This document shows positions 25,141 to 37,772 of a stretch of DNA of 64,000 bases, one piece after another; positions within the stretch are counted from its first letter, which is position 1; the number at the start of each line of letters is the position of its first letter. A program made the translations under genes and the position numbers. The stretch spans positions 8,310,846-8,374,845 of the forward strand of contig NC_088779.1 of NCBI RefSeq assembly GCF_954871325.1, written 5' to 3'. The notes under the pieces are model-generated. The model saw only the letters and a list, made by a program, of their open reading frames with translations, made no database searches and was not told where the DNA came from. This stretch comes from Gordionus sp. m RMFG-2023. Its lineage: Eukaryota; Nematomorpha; Gordioida; Chordodea; Parachordodidae.

Positions 25141-25943
25141 TATTTTTCTTAAAATAAAATCACTTTTACTAAAAAAAAATTTAAAAATAATATTTAATAT
25201 TTTGTCTTTTTTTTCCAAAAATTAATTTTATAATAATATTTAATAGCACAATTTTATTTTATTTATTTTTCATATATATATATTAAATATATATTGTTTT
25301 TTGTCAAATTAAAAATTATTTTTGAATATTTGGAAATATTTTTTAATGGTAAAAAAAGGGGGTAGTTGTTTGTTTCTGGTTTAGTTTTATTTGTGAGTGA
25401 GGGGAGGGGGTGGGGGATATAAGAAAGGTTAAACAGGGTTATAGTTCCGAACCGAACCCCAATCTAGTTATTATCATAAAAATGAGAAATAAACATCGCT
25501 TATATATTTAACCTAAGTTATTATGTCCCTACATAGTTTGACTTTCAATGGTAGGGTTATGATGCATTTTATCTGCCAAAATTTAATTTGATCCTTTCTT
25601 GTAATTATATTTAATTTTTACGGGTTTTTTAATTTTATTATAGGAGACAAGTTAATTCATTACCGTTATTATGATGTCATAACGGGGTAATGAAATACAT
25701 GGGGATTGGGAAATTTCTCAATTTTAAATTATTTGCGATTGTCAATTTTTTTTAAATTTGATAAAGTTTGATTTGACGGGAAAATATCAAATTTAACATG
25801 TATAGAGTGCCGAACCTTGCGAATTTCATAAAATTTGCGTTGAATTTTTGAACTTTATACTTTTAGTTTATATAAATTATAAATATAAGTCACTCACCGG
25901 GTCAAGTCAGATATTTTTTTTCTCCAAAAAAAATAGTTTCCTA
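25141..25943. other. Upstream flank of the DRGX gene
   Basis: AT-rich DNA 5' of the DRGX start codon. Any promoter or 5' UTR exon of that gene should lie here or beyond the pogo insertion. I cannot point to a core promoter. A short palindromic stretch CCGTTATTATGATGTCATAACGG (interrupted) lies near 25665-25687. Confidence 0.3.
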
Positions 25944-26542
25944 GTGGGGGAGACCGGGGTAAAGCGATTGACGGGGTAACAATGTTAACGCGAATAACTT
26001 TTTAACCATTGAGTATAAAGACCTTAAATTTGGTGTGAAGATGTATTTTTATATCTAATTTCTTACCTATGTTCATCTTTTAAAAAACTTACCTGGTTTT
26101 ATATATTTTGTCAAAAAACTGTTTTTTACCCAAAAAATATAAAAATCAATCTCTAGTATATTTTGCTTTTAGTAAAATTTACATATCCTCAGGATTCAAA
26201 ATTTGGCACACATGTTCCTTAATGTATTAACTATAAAATAAAATTTATCTGACATCTTTAGCTATATTAGAAGTCACGCAATAACGATATATATAATATA
26301 TGTCACCTAGGGGTAAAGCTGTTATGGGTAAAACGGTTAAAATATAAAATTATTAATTTTTCATTCATTCATTTATTATAATCAAATAAATATTGATATT
26401 TAATATTAAAGTTACCAATTGAGCATTATTAAAATTATGAAATTAATTCAATTTATTTAATTAATTATATATCATTTTAACTCTATGGAACTGGTATTGT
26501 TAATTATTAAAATGAAATTGTTTTATTTTATAAATAAACAAG

Positions 26543-27981
26543 ATAAGAGGATTTGCATATCAGCTTGCTAAAGAATATGGCAAATCTTTCCCAGAAAGCT
26601 GGACAACTAATGGTATGGCTGGAGAGGACTGGTTTATGGGGTTTAGAAAACGACATTCCCAACTTTCGATTCGTACCCCAGAAGCTACTAGTCTAGCAAG
26701 AGCATATGGCTTCAATCCCACAAATGTCAATAAATTTTTTGAAAATTTAATTAAGCTATATAATTCTTATAACTTTGAACCACATAATATATGGAATGCA
26801 GATGAAAGTGGTTTCACCACCGTTCAAACTCCTGCAAAAATTATAGCACAGAAGGGTGCCAAACAAGTCGGCTTTATAACGTCAGGAGAAAGAGGAACGT
26901 TAGTTACAATATGTTTAGCCATCAATGCTATAGGCCATAGCATTCCACCATTTTTTATTTTTCCAAGAAAACGATACAAAGATCACTTTATTCGTGATGG
27001 GCCTATTGGATCTAAGGGTGTGGGAAACGCATCGGGTTGGATGCAAGAGGAGGAATTTTTATCTTTTTTGGAACACTTTAAAAAATATTCTAGTGCATCC
27101 AATGAGAAAAATGTCTTATTAATCTTAGATAACCATAGCTCTCATTGTTCAATTTCCGTTATAAACTATTGTCGCTCCAATGGGATTGTTATTCTAACAC
27201 TTCCACCACATTGCTCGCATAAACTCCAACCATTAGACAAAGCAGTTTATGGGTCATTGAAAAAGTTTTATAATGGAGCTATTGACACATGGATGAGAAA
27301 TCATCTGGGCAACAATTTCAGATTTATGATATTCCAGGAGTGTTAAAAAATGAAATACCAAGGGCAGTGACACCAAATAATATATTAAATGGGTTGTTAG
27401 CATGTGGCATATTTCCTTTAAACCCAAATATATTTACAGAACAAGATTATATCTGCTGTAATAATTCAAATGCTAGCTCAAATATTGAATTTGAAAATAA
27501 TGATGAAAATATTACAGTGACTCAAAATCTTACAGTGACTCAAAATCTTACAGTGACTCAAAATCTTACAGTGACTCAAAATAATGATAGTGATTTATCT
27601 ATATTATTGAACGAAAATGTTCCAGATGATATTGATGAACCTTATCATGATATGTTACCATCATGCTCAAAAAATTATAATAAAGTATTCAATCCTTCAT
27701 CTATAATACCTATTCCAAAATTATTCAATATTTCATCGGATAAAATATCTAAAAAAAAGAATTCAGAAATATTAACATCTACACCTTATAAAAAAAAATT
27801 ATTAATTCAGAGAAAAAAAAATATATCAAATAATAATTGTTTATGTGTTATTTGTAATAAAAACTATAAAAATAGTCGCGAGGGCGATGAATGGCTAAAA
27901 TGTACAATGTGCCTTGAATGGGCACATTCTAAATGTGCTAATTATGATAATTATTTTACATGTCCTTATTGTATGGATTAG
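26543..27981 (+). pseudogene. pogo/Tigger-like DDE transposase with C-terminal PHD-like finger, one frameshift
   Basis: The frame is open from 26543, just after an AG that could be a splice acceptor. Catalytic residues are visible: NADESG, LILDNHSSH and QPLDKAVYG, with 35 residues between the last two Asp. The frame ends at 27346, while the family sequence continues in another frame from about 27290-27320 (FQIYDIPGVLKNEIP, then LACGIFPLNPNIF), so one small indel splits it. The C-terminus has a Cys/His finger, CxxC...CTMCLEWAHSKC...CPYC, of PHD type. The N-terminal HTH/CENP-B domain expected in this family is not seen; it may be lost or on an upstream exon. Confidence 0.88.
27509..27580 (+). 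repeat. 18-bp coding repeat, four copies
   Basis: ACAGTGACTCAAAATCTT and near-identical copies encode TVTQNL four times between the DDE core and the PHD-like finger. This is a recent in-frame expansion. Confidence 0.9.
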
Positions 27982-28284
27982 TTTTTAAATAAAAATCATA
28001 AATAAATCTTAAATTTGTAATATTTGTTAAATAAAACAATAAATATGTGTCAAATATTATTTTAACCACTTTACCCTAGTGCTTATCCATTTTACCCTGG
28101 AATGAGTAGTTTTACATAACTAATCATAGCTCCTAAAATATTATAGATAGAGGGCTACACTTTTTTTTATCTTGTAGAAGAGGGATGGGGCTACACATTG
28201 ATCTATAATTTGTTGTGTTTGACTCTTGTTTAAAATTTTTATGGTAAATATGCAAAATGCCTATCGTTTTACCCCGGTCTCCCC

Positions 28285-31200
28285 TAATAGAATTATGAAT
28301 CAATATCGATTCAATATACCCAAAAGGACTTATAATAAATAGAAAGTAAATTAGTTATTAACATTAACTTTGGTTTAGATTGGTTGCTTGCGTATTTTGA
28401 TTTAATGGGGGGGGGTTTAGGGTAGGTGTTTTTGGTTTCCATGGAAAAAGAGTATTTATAGAATTCGTATTTTGATTCTTAGGATGAATCATAATAATTT
28501 GTAAATTAATCAAATTTTTGCTTTCCTTTTAATTTTATTATTATATAATTCCAAACTAATATATATATATTAATTTTTGAGATTTAAAGTTTATTTTATT
28601 TTTTTTTGAAATTTTAATTAATTTTTTGCTCTTCTTATTTTAAATTATACCATAAAATGACTACAATTTTTGATAGTTTCATATTTTAATATTAATGATT
28701 AATTATTGCTACAAAAAATAAATAATAAAAATTATTTTAATCTAATTTTAAGATACGAAGCTTGGTGACCTATCCCAGTCTGATTCGAGTTCAATCTGTT
28801 CCAACTCATATCGATGGAATCTAACAGTCATTCTCTCATTCGGGAACCACATTTTGACTAAAAAAATTTTATTTGGCCTGACCATGCTCGAATCTCGGCT
28901 AAAAAAACTTTTTAAAAAAATTTCCAAATATTTCGCATTATATAATTCGAATATTATATTTATTTTTTTCTTATCAGGATCCGAGTCTGCCCTGATCCTC
29001 AAATTTAAAAAAATATTTTAACTGATGAAAAAAAGTAGGATTATTAAAAAGAATGCCAAAAGTTTATGCACCACATTTTTGTTTATATTGTTTATAATTG
29101 ACGAATAATTAAAATAAAATGAATATATAAAAAAAAAATATTAACCTTCACAATAAAGCTATGAAGAAAATAAATAATTCCTGTTATAAGTAAGAATATG
29201 CCTAACCGGCAAAATAAAATATATCAAATCTTCGCGTTTTTTATTGGTATTCTAATTTATATAGAACACTATACAATTCCAATCAGTTTTTGATTATAAA
29301 TCTTTTTTAAACATTTAATAAAAATAGATTATATGGAAATGCAAAACAATTATGGACATTCCCCCCTCCGTTACATAGGTTTAATATGGACCTGAGAAAA
29401 TTTTAACATCCTCCTATTTCCCCCCTTCCCTTCAGAATACTTTTACCTCTAACCCCTTTCCATGTTTTCTCCTACTTCCTTCATTTGATTAACTTGTGAC
29501 ATATCTCCCTCCCTAACCGTGGTAGACTCATCAGCTATTCCCGAAACTTACATTAGCGCCCTGGGTATTACTAGGAATAATTTCCATATAATTTCATCTC
29601 CAAATCAATCACTAAATATATTCGGTAAAAATATTAGGGCTTAGTGAGTATATTCTATGAGGGAGAAAATTCACCTAAAATATTTTACGTGGTCGTTGTC
29701 CAGACTTGTTTAAAAAATTTGTCATTTTATTCTTTGCGGTGTGTCCTCATGGGTAGTGAGTTAGATTGTGACTCCAGCAAATCTTCTAGATAGGTATAAA
29801 CCCCAGATCTAAATTATTTGGTAGCTTAGGCATTGATAAATATCTAATAAATTCAAAAAAATTAAATTGTATCACAAAAAAATATACCTATGACTAAATT
29901 TAAAACAATTCGCTTTAAAAATGAAAGAGTAAGACTGCCTTGTAATCCTCATGTCATATAGCTCCAGTCTCCTCTACCATCCAACCCAATTTTTTTTTAA
30001 AGTTTAGATAAATTATTATAATCTAATCAATTTAGTAGATAGTTATAATAATGATTGTATTTTAATTTTATTCAATATATTAGTAAAATGAAGAAAGTAT
30101 AAAATATAAAATTGTTATTATAATTTTTTAAAAAAAAGGTAAATTTGAATGTGAAATTTTGTCCGGTTCGACAAGAATTTGGGCCGAAACGAGGGCCATT
30201 TTAGTTTGAGGATAATTCGTGGTTTAATTTTCTTCATATTCGGATGGGGCGTAACTTAGCCAGGCTAGCGATACGTTCTAATATTTACCTACCACATAAA
30301 TTCCTTAATTATAATAAAAAAATAAATAAATTGAAAACATGATTAATATTTTAGTTGACATTTATACAATCATTAGAGATTATTAACGAAAACCTTATAA
30401 ACGCGAAAATTCTTCTAAAAAAAAATTGCCATAAAATTTGCCAAAATTTGTGATTTATTTTGGTTCTTATTATATAAAAAATACAATAACTGAAAAGGAC
30501 ATAATAATTGTATTTGATAAATTAACATATATACACTAACTAGCATTAGTTCCCAGAGGAATTTTTTTTTAGAAGTGTTTTTATATATTATAATTGTGTT
30601 TAACAAATATATAAATGTGTAATATGTTCTATTCTTTCTCTTTCTCTTACTCTTACTCTTAAATTGTATTTAAAAACAATTTTGATTTTTGAAAAATGTA
30701 ATAAATTTTATATAAATATATAAATATGTATATAGATATATATATATTAAAAAATATGAATTATATATATATATATATGATGTTAATAATGAATATTGTA
30801 ATTTGTAATATTAAGTGATTTTTTGAAATCCAATCCATATCCATATAATAGTATTGGTACTTATTTGGTCATTTTGTGTAATTTTATAATTTTAGAGTAT
30901 AACAACCAATTTGTAAAAATGGTATTGAAATGAATATCATTAAAATGTATAAATTTATGTTTATTAACATTTTTTAAAAAATATATTAATATTATATATA
31001 TTAATTCAAGAATTTTTCTTTTCAGACCATTCAATGCTAGCTATCAAGAAAAAATATAATAATTAATATATAGTCTACGAGTTTATTATCATTAGGAAAT
31101 AAAACATTTTATAAACCTTTTTCTTTTATTATAAAACTTGAAACAAGTATGCTCACGGGCTATACATAAATTTTACGCCTAAAAACGGGTTTGATTTAAA

Positions 31201-31528
31201 CTCTGGACGCTATCTCAAACTTACAAGTCAAATACTGTGGTTCCTGAATATATGAAAATTCATAAAAATTGGAGTAGATATAAAAATTTTTTGAAAATTC
31301 TTTTTCATAATTAAATAACTAATTTAAAAAATATACATAATATAAAATTCGGAACAGTAATTAAGTCCAAAAGTAAACGTCGTTATTTATTTTAATTAAT
31401 TAATCTAATATAAATAAAATAGTTAATAATTATATAAAAGGATTTTTAATTTTTTAAAAATCGGTTTTGGATTCGTTGTTTTTAGCAGATGTATGGCTCA
31501 TCAGAAGGATTTCACTAAATCGCTAAAG
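28285..31528. other. Gene-poor stretch
   Basis: Very AT-rich, with a GGATCCGA-type repeat patch near 28750-29000, a pyrimidine-rich patch near 29360-29560 that resembles hAT interior DNA, and TA dinucleotide runs near 30730-30780. No coding exon recognised. Confidence 0.45.
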
Positions 31529-31688
31529 TTAATCCTCATTATTGTAAATAGCACCTTCGTAATGATCATAAGGTGAACGCCCACATTTAGGCATTGCAGG
31601 ATTCCATCTTTGTCCCTTTAGAAAGAATCTGGCAGCCAGTACCAAATATTCCCTATCACTTAAGATAGCCAGATAAAACAATAATTTT
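31529..31688 (-). CDS. Possible last exon of an unidentified gene (ankyrin-like segment)
   Basis: After a candidate acceptor AAG near 31689, 52 codons run to a stop. They include LAILSDREYLVLAARFF, then KGQRWNPAMPKCGRSPYDHY. The composition is unusually protein-like for this AT-rich region. The pattern of hydrophobic helix, KGxxxNP, then GRSPYD is reminiscent of an ankyrin repeat, but I do not recognise the protein. An in-frame stop at 31700-31702 means it cannot extend without splicing. It could be a host terminal exon or a fragment of a dead gene. Confidence 0.35.
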
Positions 31689-32012
31689 CTTGTCCGAAGT
31701 CAGGAAAAATTGGATAATGCAAGTTTAACATTATAGGTCAAGACTATTTGATAAGAAATTAATAGCTTTCTAGAGAGTGGACAGGTTATAAATTTTGGAT
31801 TATTGTTCGAATTCGTTGCTTTAAATGTCTATAAAGGATCTCATATTTATTTCTGGCTACCTTTATATACTAGACCAAGATTGCTAAAGACTCATCCTAA
31901 CAGTGCCCTCTAATCCCCCCTCTCCCATAATCAATAGCGTGGATATCTCATGATGACTGAAATATTTTAATTATAAAAAATGGACATTAATTTTGAATCT
32001 TTACTAAGAGGT

Positions 32013-33910
32013 CATTGGCGTACGCAGTGTGGGGGGCAGGGGGACAAATCCCCCCCCCCCAAAGCCAAAAAATGCAGATGCCGGATATATTTTTCAAAAA
32101 TATTATTGTTTATATTAATTTATATTTGTTAATATTTATTCCTATCTCATATATATATTTAATTACATTTATTTATCACATTCATCTACTAAGTTATTTT
32201 ATCAATTAATTTCGATTTCAAGTTTTCCTTGGCGTAATTTACCTATTATTTTCAAATTTTAGTGGCGTTTTATTTATCTAAATTTCTAGTCAAATAATAA
32301 TTATTTCTGAAATTGTCCAACAGGGAGAAAGGAATTGCAACCTTGAACGAGATAGAGTATCCGCCATCAAGCAGTAACAGCTTTTATGGAGTTAGAAGAG
32401 CCAATTATTAATTCTATTACTGAAATATCACAATGACCTGAAAGAAATATTTCCTCAGAAGCAAGAAAATTATTCAATGCTTATTCCAAATTTTATTTCT
32501 CATTAGAATGTATTATTTAATTATACAACTATTTTAAGTATTACTTTTCAAAAACATGACATTGATTTGATTAAGAAGATGATAATAGCGGAAAGCATTT
32601 TATCAGAACTCAAGGAAATTAGGGCTAATATTGATGAAGAATTTCATATTTTATATTTTATTGTTGAGTCAAAAGCAAAGCTATACGTGTTTAATATTTG
32701 TCTCCCTCGACTTACAGCAAGGAAAGCTCATCATTAAAACATTAATATAGGATCAGTAGAAGAGTATATTTTAAATACAGATACATTTATAACCCAAAAA
32801 TAAATAAATTTTTAATTCATCATGCAGCACTTACTAATCTGCAAATATTACCAACCTTTTTCAGATGGTGATGGAAAAAAAAATATTTGTTTGATTTTTA
32901 TTATGAAGATGTTAAAGTATCTTATGATGCCTTACTAACTGAATAACTATGTTTATAAGATTAACTATGGTTGATATAGTCCCAAAATGCTATAGATGCT
33001 CTGCATAACACATTTTAGATTAAATTCCCAATGTATTAAAAGGGTTTATAAACTCTTCCCGTAAGTAAACAAATGAGAGAACATTCTCTTTTTTAAGAAG
33101 AATAACAGAGGCCTGCAGAAGTACCATTTGCAAGGCACGGCCCGGATATTTTTTAAAGATTTTTTACGGCCTGGTCTGGGTTTTTTTTGAAAATTTTTCA
33201 GGCCCGGCCCGGCTTTTTTTTAAAAATTTTCAGGCCAGGCCCGGCTTTTTTAAAAAAATTTCAGGCCCGGCCCGGCTTTTTTTAAAATAAAATTTTCAGC
33301 CCCGGCTCGGATTTTTTAAAAATAAATTATATTTATTTTTGATTTTTATAGCTAATAATAACGATTTCAAATATAGGCTTTTTAAAAAATACAGCCCGGA
33401 TTGGGTGTTTTTTTTTAAATCAGGCCCGACTTGGGTGTTTTTTTAAAAATTTCGGGCCCAGCCCGGGTATATTTAAAAAATTAAAATACTGTCTAGCCCA
33501 AGGGCCGGGCCTACAGGTCTCTGAAAAACATACCAAGAAGTACAACATCTGAAAGTAGATGGAAAGGTTTGGATCTTTTGAATATTCATAGGCATTTGAC
33601 GACAAGCAAGGATGAGATAATTGAAAATTAGCTCAATCACAACGAAGATTGGATTACATTGTAAATATATAAGCAATTATTCCTAAGAAATTTTTTGTGT
33701 AAAGGCTCAAAAAAATCAAATTTATATTTTGGGTCATTTAAGTGATTCTTTACATATAATTTTTTTATTATTCACATAAATTTAAAATTGTGTATTAGAA
33801 ATAGTTATTAGTCCTAATAAATTTATGCTTGATATTTTTAAAAAACAATAATATTTCTTAAAAAATTTTATTATCCCCCCCCCAAGACCAAATTCCTGCG
33901 TACGCGCCTG
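32013..33910 (+). mobile_element. hAT transposon, copy B, complete ends, decayed transposase
   Basis: Left end CATTGGCGTACGCAG and right end (inverted) CAGGCGCGTACGCAG, each next to a run of C or G. The flanks are TAAGAGGT (32005-32012) and TAAGAGGG (33911-33918), an 8-bp duplication matching at 7 of 8. A decayed plus-strand frame at about 32570-32870 retains ILSELKEIRANIDEEF, then LPRLTARKAHH and [12 protein letters not shown]. These match the C-terminal half of hAT transposases of the DUF4371/zf-MYM-like group, before the dimerisation domain. Many stops, non-functional. Confidence 0.85.
33106..33523. mobile_element. GGCCCGG-rich element nested in hAT copy B
   Basis: Ends are CAGAGGCCTGCAG on the left and, inverted, CAGAGACCTGTAGGCCCGG on the right. 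Between them lie repeated blocks of GGCCCGGCCCGGC followed by T- and A-rich runs. Same family and same site as 19890-20278. No ORF. CAGAG-type ends suggest a hAT-like non-autonomous element, but no clear 8-bp duplication is visible at this copy. Confidence 0.72.
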
Positions 33911-33918
33911 TAAGAGGG

Positions 33919-35472
33919 TAACTCCTAGGATTTAAATGGCGTGATTTAAATTACTCCCCCTCCCCTCCCGGTAGAGGTCCCTGCATTATTATAAATAGGA
34001 TTCTACCCCAAAGTTTTTTAAGTTGGGTTATTTACAGAAATGTCAATTGCTAATAAAGGCTTCAAAATGATTAAGAGCAGTATATTACATTTTATTGTAT
34101 TGAACACTGATAATTCTAGAAGGTTATTAAGACAATTCCATTAGCTATAATAGTTGATATAATGCGCAAAGGCATGTTGATACACAAGATTTTTTTCTTA
34201 CAGTTATGACAGTAATACCGTAGAACGAAATAACTTTTTTCTCGCAAAGAAATTGTTAGAAAACCTGCACGATTTAAAAAAAATCGAATAATATATTACC
34301 ATCGATTCCAGTTCAATTATATTTAAAAATACAAAAACAGGATTCTGATCATAAGATAACCTCATTTCATACCGTGGTTGGTTATCTGTGAAGATAGCAT
34401 CCTTGATGGTATACAGGCAATATTAGTTTCTTTCGTAATTTAATTTGATTTTATTTGACTATGCTTAGGCAGAATATCTAAGTAAAGTACGCTCCCATGT
34501 GGATATATTATGATTCAAGATTTATAAATGATGTGAGGGGAGGGGTCATAATTTTGCAAGGTATAAATATGCAGTATTAAATATTATTAACTTTGTTTAT
34601 CAATATTTCCACCATTTTAATGTTATCTTATGAGGTGTATATTTACTGAGTCCCCTATTTTTTTTAGAAGATGATATTTTATTATTTTCAGGGCACTACA
34701 TTACCCCTTTCCCCCACCAGGTATAGAACATTGATAAAAATTGTAAATAACAGCACTCAAAAGATAATAAAATATAAAGTACGCTTCCAGTAATCAAATA
34801 TAATATTTTAGCAAGTAGCATTGGCGTATTCAAGAAGGGGTGCCAATAGGCCAACCTCCCCCCCCCTTAAAAAACAGTTATTTATTTATAAATATATTTC
34901 TGTTATAAACCTTCAAATTAAGAGCTTTAAAAAAAATTTGAGAAAAATAAAATAAAATGTCTATTTTATTTTTGTCAAAATCATTTGAATTAATAAAAAA
35001 TTCCTTATAATCTCTTGTCTCAAAGTTATAAAATAGAAAAGGCAAGCAGTATATTATCTAAATGTTTAAATTATATATTTGGGCATTTTTATTTACGAAA
35101 GATTATTCTTAATTTCTTTTGATTGGAAATGCATTTTTTAAAATATGTTAAGATTGGAATTAGTGTTTTCAAATGGCTCAGTTCGGCAAGATTTTTAAAA
35201 AGGGCAAGCTCAATATTTTCGCTAGAAAAATATTGCCTAGGCCTATATCTAAACTTTTGTGACATCTATTGGAAAATCTTCAGGCTTGCGTTATCTTCTT
35301 CTGGATAAATTACTGAGCTAATCATTTTTTTTAAATCTACTCAATCGAGCAGTTTAAAAACTTAGTTGGAATAAAATCAATTAATGTGTTTCTTTGGTCG
35401 ACTATGCCAATATATAATTCATCCTAGATTGGCAATTCATTAAAATGAATTCTGAAGCGTCAACGAATTCCA
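33919..35472. other. Gene-poor stretch
   Basis: AT-rich. A lone hAT-like terminus CATTGGCGTATTC followed by a C-run lies at about 34820. A stretch near 35150-35290 resembles the interior of the TTAAACGGCTC MITEs (CTTCAGGCTTGC). No gene. Confidence 0.4.
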
Positions 35473-35624
35473 ATCAGCTGGTGACACGCCATCTTGGGTT
35501 CCCCCCTAGTTATAATCCATTTTTGTAAATAAATGAAATCCTACATATTTTTTTTTAAAGTTTTTAATAAAATCTTATTTTAATCATTTATAGGGAAACT
35601 AATAAGGCGTTGTCACCAGCTGAT
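35473..35624. mobile_element. MITE with CAGCTGGTGACA termini
   Basis: ATCAGCTGGTGACACGCC on the left is inverted on the right as GGCGTTGTCACCAGCTGAT, with one extra base. About 150 bp, non-coding. The flanking 8-mers agree only partly, so the superfamily is unassigned. Confidence 0.75.
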
Positions 35625-35811
35625 CCGTATGAATAAATTTTAAGTCTTGGTTGTAATAAGTGTCACTGGTCTTCTCGCAACAGGTCCGCAACCCTTTTGT
35701 TCAGATATTGACTATATAGTTTGTCACAGAAAGATTTATATAATTTTTCTTTATTGCAATGTCGTAATCAAATATTTATGAAAAACACCTACCGCCAGTA
35801 TCTCTGTATAA

Positions 35812-35910
35812 CCTTGCATTCACAGCTTGTGCGAATTCGCTGCGAAATATACAAAAATGAATCTATCATATTTTTTATCTCCGTAAATTCGGCCTAACTG
35901 TGAATGCAGG
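35812..35910. mobile_element. Short MITE, TGCATTCACAG family, copy 2
   Basis: Ends CCTTGCATTCACAG and, inverted, CCTGCATTCACAGTTAG; inside are GTGCGAATTCGC and TATACAAAAATG. This is the best preserved of the three copies. About 99 bp. Confidence 0.78.
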
Positions 35911-37772
35911 AAAAGAACTAAAAGGGCCCCAATTCTTATATACATTACATTATGATATAATAAAAAATTGATCCAAAAGAAGACTTCTACTTGAATATCT
36001 ATCAAATTTGCCGACCCAACTCTATATCTGTACATGGATCATTAAGCCCAGGCCACTTAACCTAATATTTTTAAAATATTTTTTTATTTTTTATAGATAT
36101 GGGTATATAATTTTATGTATATTTTTCAATATATCAATTTTATCTCATAATTATTTAATAATTGTTAAAAATAAAGATCTTTAAAAAAATTGATATATTT
36201 TATATCTTTTTAATTTCTATTGTAGAAGAAGAAAAATCTTAAAAATATATAAGCTTTGATTTTTACTTTATACCAAAAACTCACAATTCTAAATTTAATT
36301 TATTTTGTACAATAATAATTCAAATTTAAAAAAAAAGGAAGATCTTCTAAACTTTGTGATTTTGCAAATGATTAGTTTTTCTAAATCTTTTCCAAAAACA
36401 TATATAATACTAATATATAAAGTTAGATTAGAGAATATAATAGATTATTGTATATAATATTATTTTTTTGTAAATTAATTGGATTTTTTTCATTCGATAA
36501 TATAATATAGTTTAAAAATTAATGAATCACAAAGGGTTAATTATGATTTCGCTTCTTGTTCTTGTTTTAAAAAAAAAATCATAGCATCAAAAAATAAAAT
36601 AAAGTCTAAATGTGACAATTCTTTTTTAAATGTCCCCAATGACCATTTTTTGTTTAAAATAGAATAATGAAATGTAATAATGGTTTATTTTTGTAACAAG
36701 ATAGGAAATTATAATTTAAAATGATTTAAAATATTTTTTTATTAAAACCATTAATATATTATATTTTTAATTCTATGACATAGAAAAGCTTCCTTCAATC
36801 CACTAAGCCACTTTTTATATTATTATTGACGTAAATGGTTACATATTATTTCTATAAAACATATTAGATGCCGATATAGTAAATGGAATATTTGGAAGAA
36901 ATTCCTTACGGAAGCATTATTACAAATTTATGATATGGGACATAATTTGATTGGCCATTTTCTAAAATAAAAGGTCTCCACTTTTAAATATGAATCTAAC
37001 ACCCTTGCCCATACTTGTGTCCTGAAGATAAAATAGATAAGAGAAAGTTTATCGCCCCGAGTGGTCAGTTTGATTTCACGATAAGTGGGAACTCAATAGA
37101 TTTATTAATAAATATTAACTTAGCTTTAGTCATCTCAAATTCCAGACCTCAGTAGCGTCTCCTGACCCGCGAGTGTCTTTAAAAGATACAATATTCTACC
37201 GAGAGGTGTTTTAAAAATATTTAGGACGAGTTATTTTTGAAATATACATTTAAACATCATAGGATTATTCTGAGGGGTTAGAAATGTTACCTTTAAATAT
37301 AAGTTTAAATTAATATTATCCACGATACGTGAATATTTATTTAAAAAATAATTCTCATCACTTAAAAATTACCGAATGATTATGGGTTTTATTTTGCAAC
37401 TTAAATGATATTCCATCGGCGTTCAAGGTATGCCTAGACAAATTACTTATATTTCCATGTTTTAGAATTAGGCCATATATGTTGAGAAACTACAATCCCA
37501 AAGTGAATTATGATAATAAACCTATCACACCTTTCCTTGTGCCCCATTTCAAACAATGATATATCAACTTTTCGAAGGGGCTCTACAGCATTTAAAGATT
37601 TATTGGGTCATATCTTCATTTTTTTATATATAGATTTTTCAATCCAAGATAAGACGCAACAATTTACAAAGAAATGTAATTTTATTGTTAGATTCAAAAT
37701 TATTGCAATGATATATAAAATATTTACAAAATCGCAATTAATCCCATCATTTCCACTACCTTGACTACCTTT
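35911..37772. other. Gene-poor stretch
   Basis: Very AT-rich DNA with no recognised exon. An 84-codon plus-strand frame at 37510-37764 shows no domain; it may be decayed retroelement DNA, since a retroelement fragment follows directly. Confidence 0.4.

Larger units (their letters stand above)
25944..28284 (+). mobile_element. pogo-group (Tc1/mariner) DNA transposon
   Basis: The left end GTGGGGGAGACCGGGGTAAA and right end (inverted) GGGGAGACCGGGGTAAAA form TIRs, each flanked by TA (25942-25943 and 28285-28286), the target duplication of this superfamily. GGGTAAA motifs recur subterminally on both sides. The interior encodes a DDE transposase with a PHD-like finger. At 2.34 kb it is of usual length for the group. 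It lies about 0.8 kb upstream of the DRGX start codon. Confidence 0.93.

Noticed and set aside
34815-34870. Lone hAT-like terminus CATTGGCGTATTC with C-run
   Set aside because: No opposite end or duplication identified; kept only as a remark in the gap entry.
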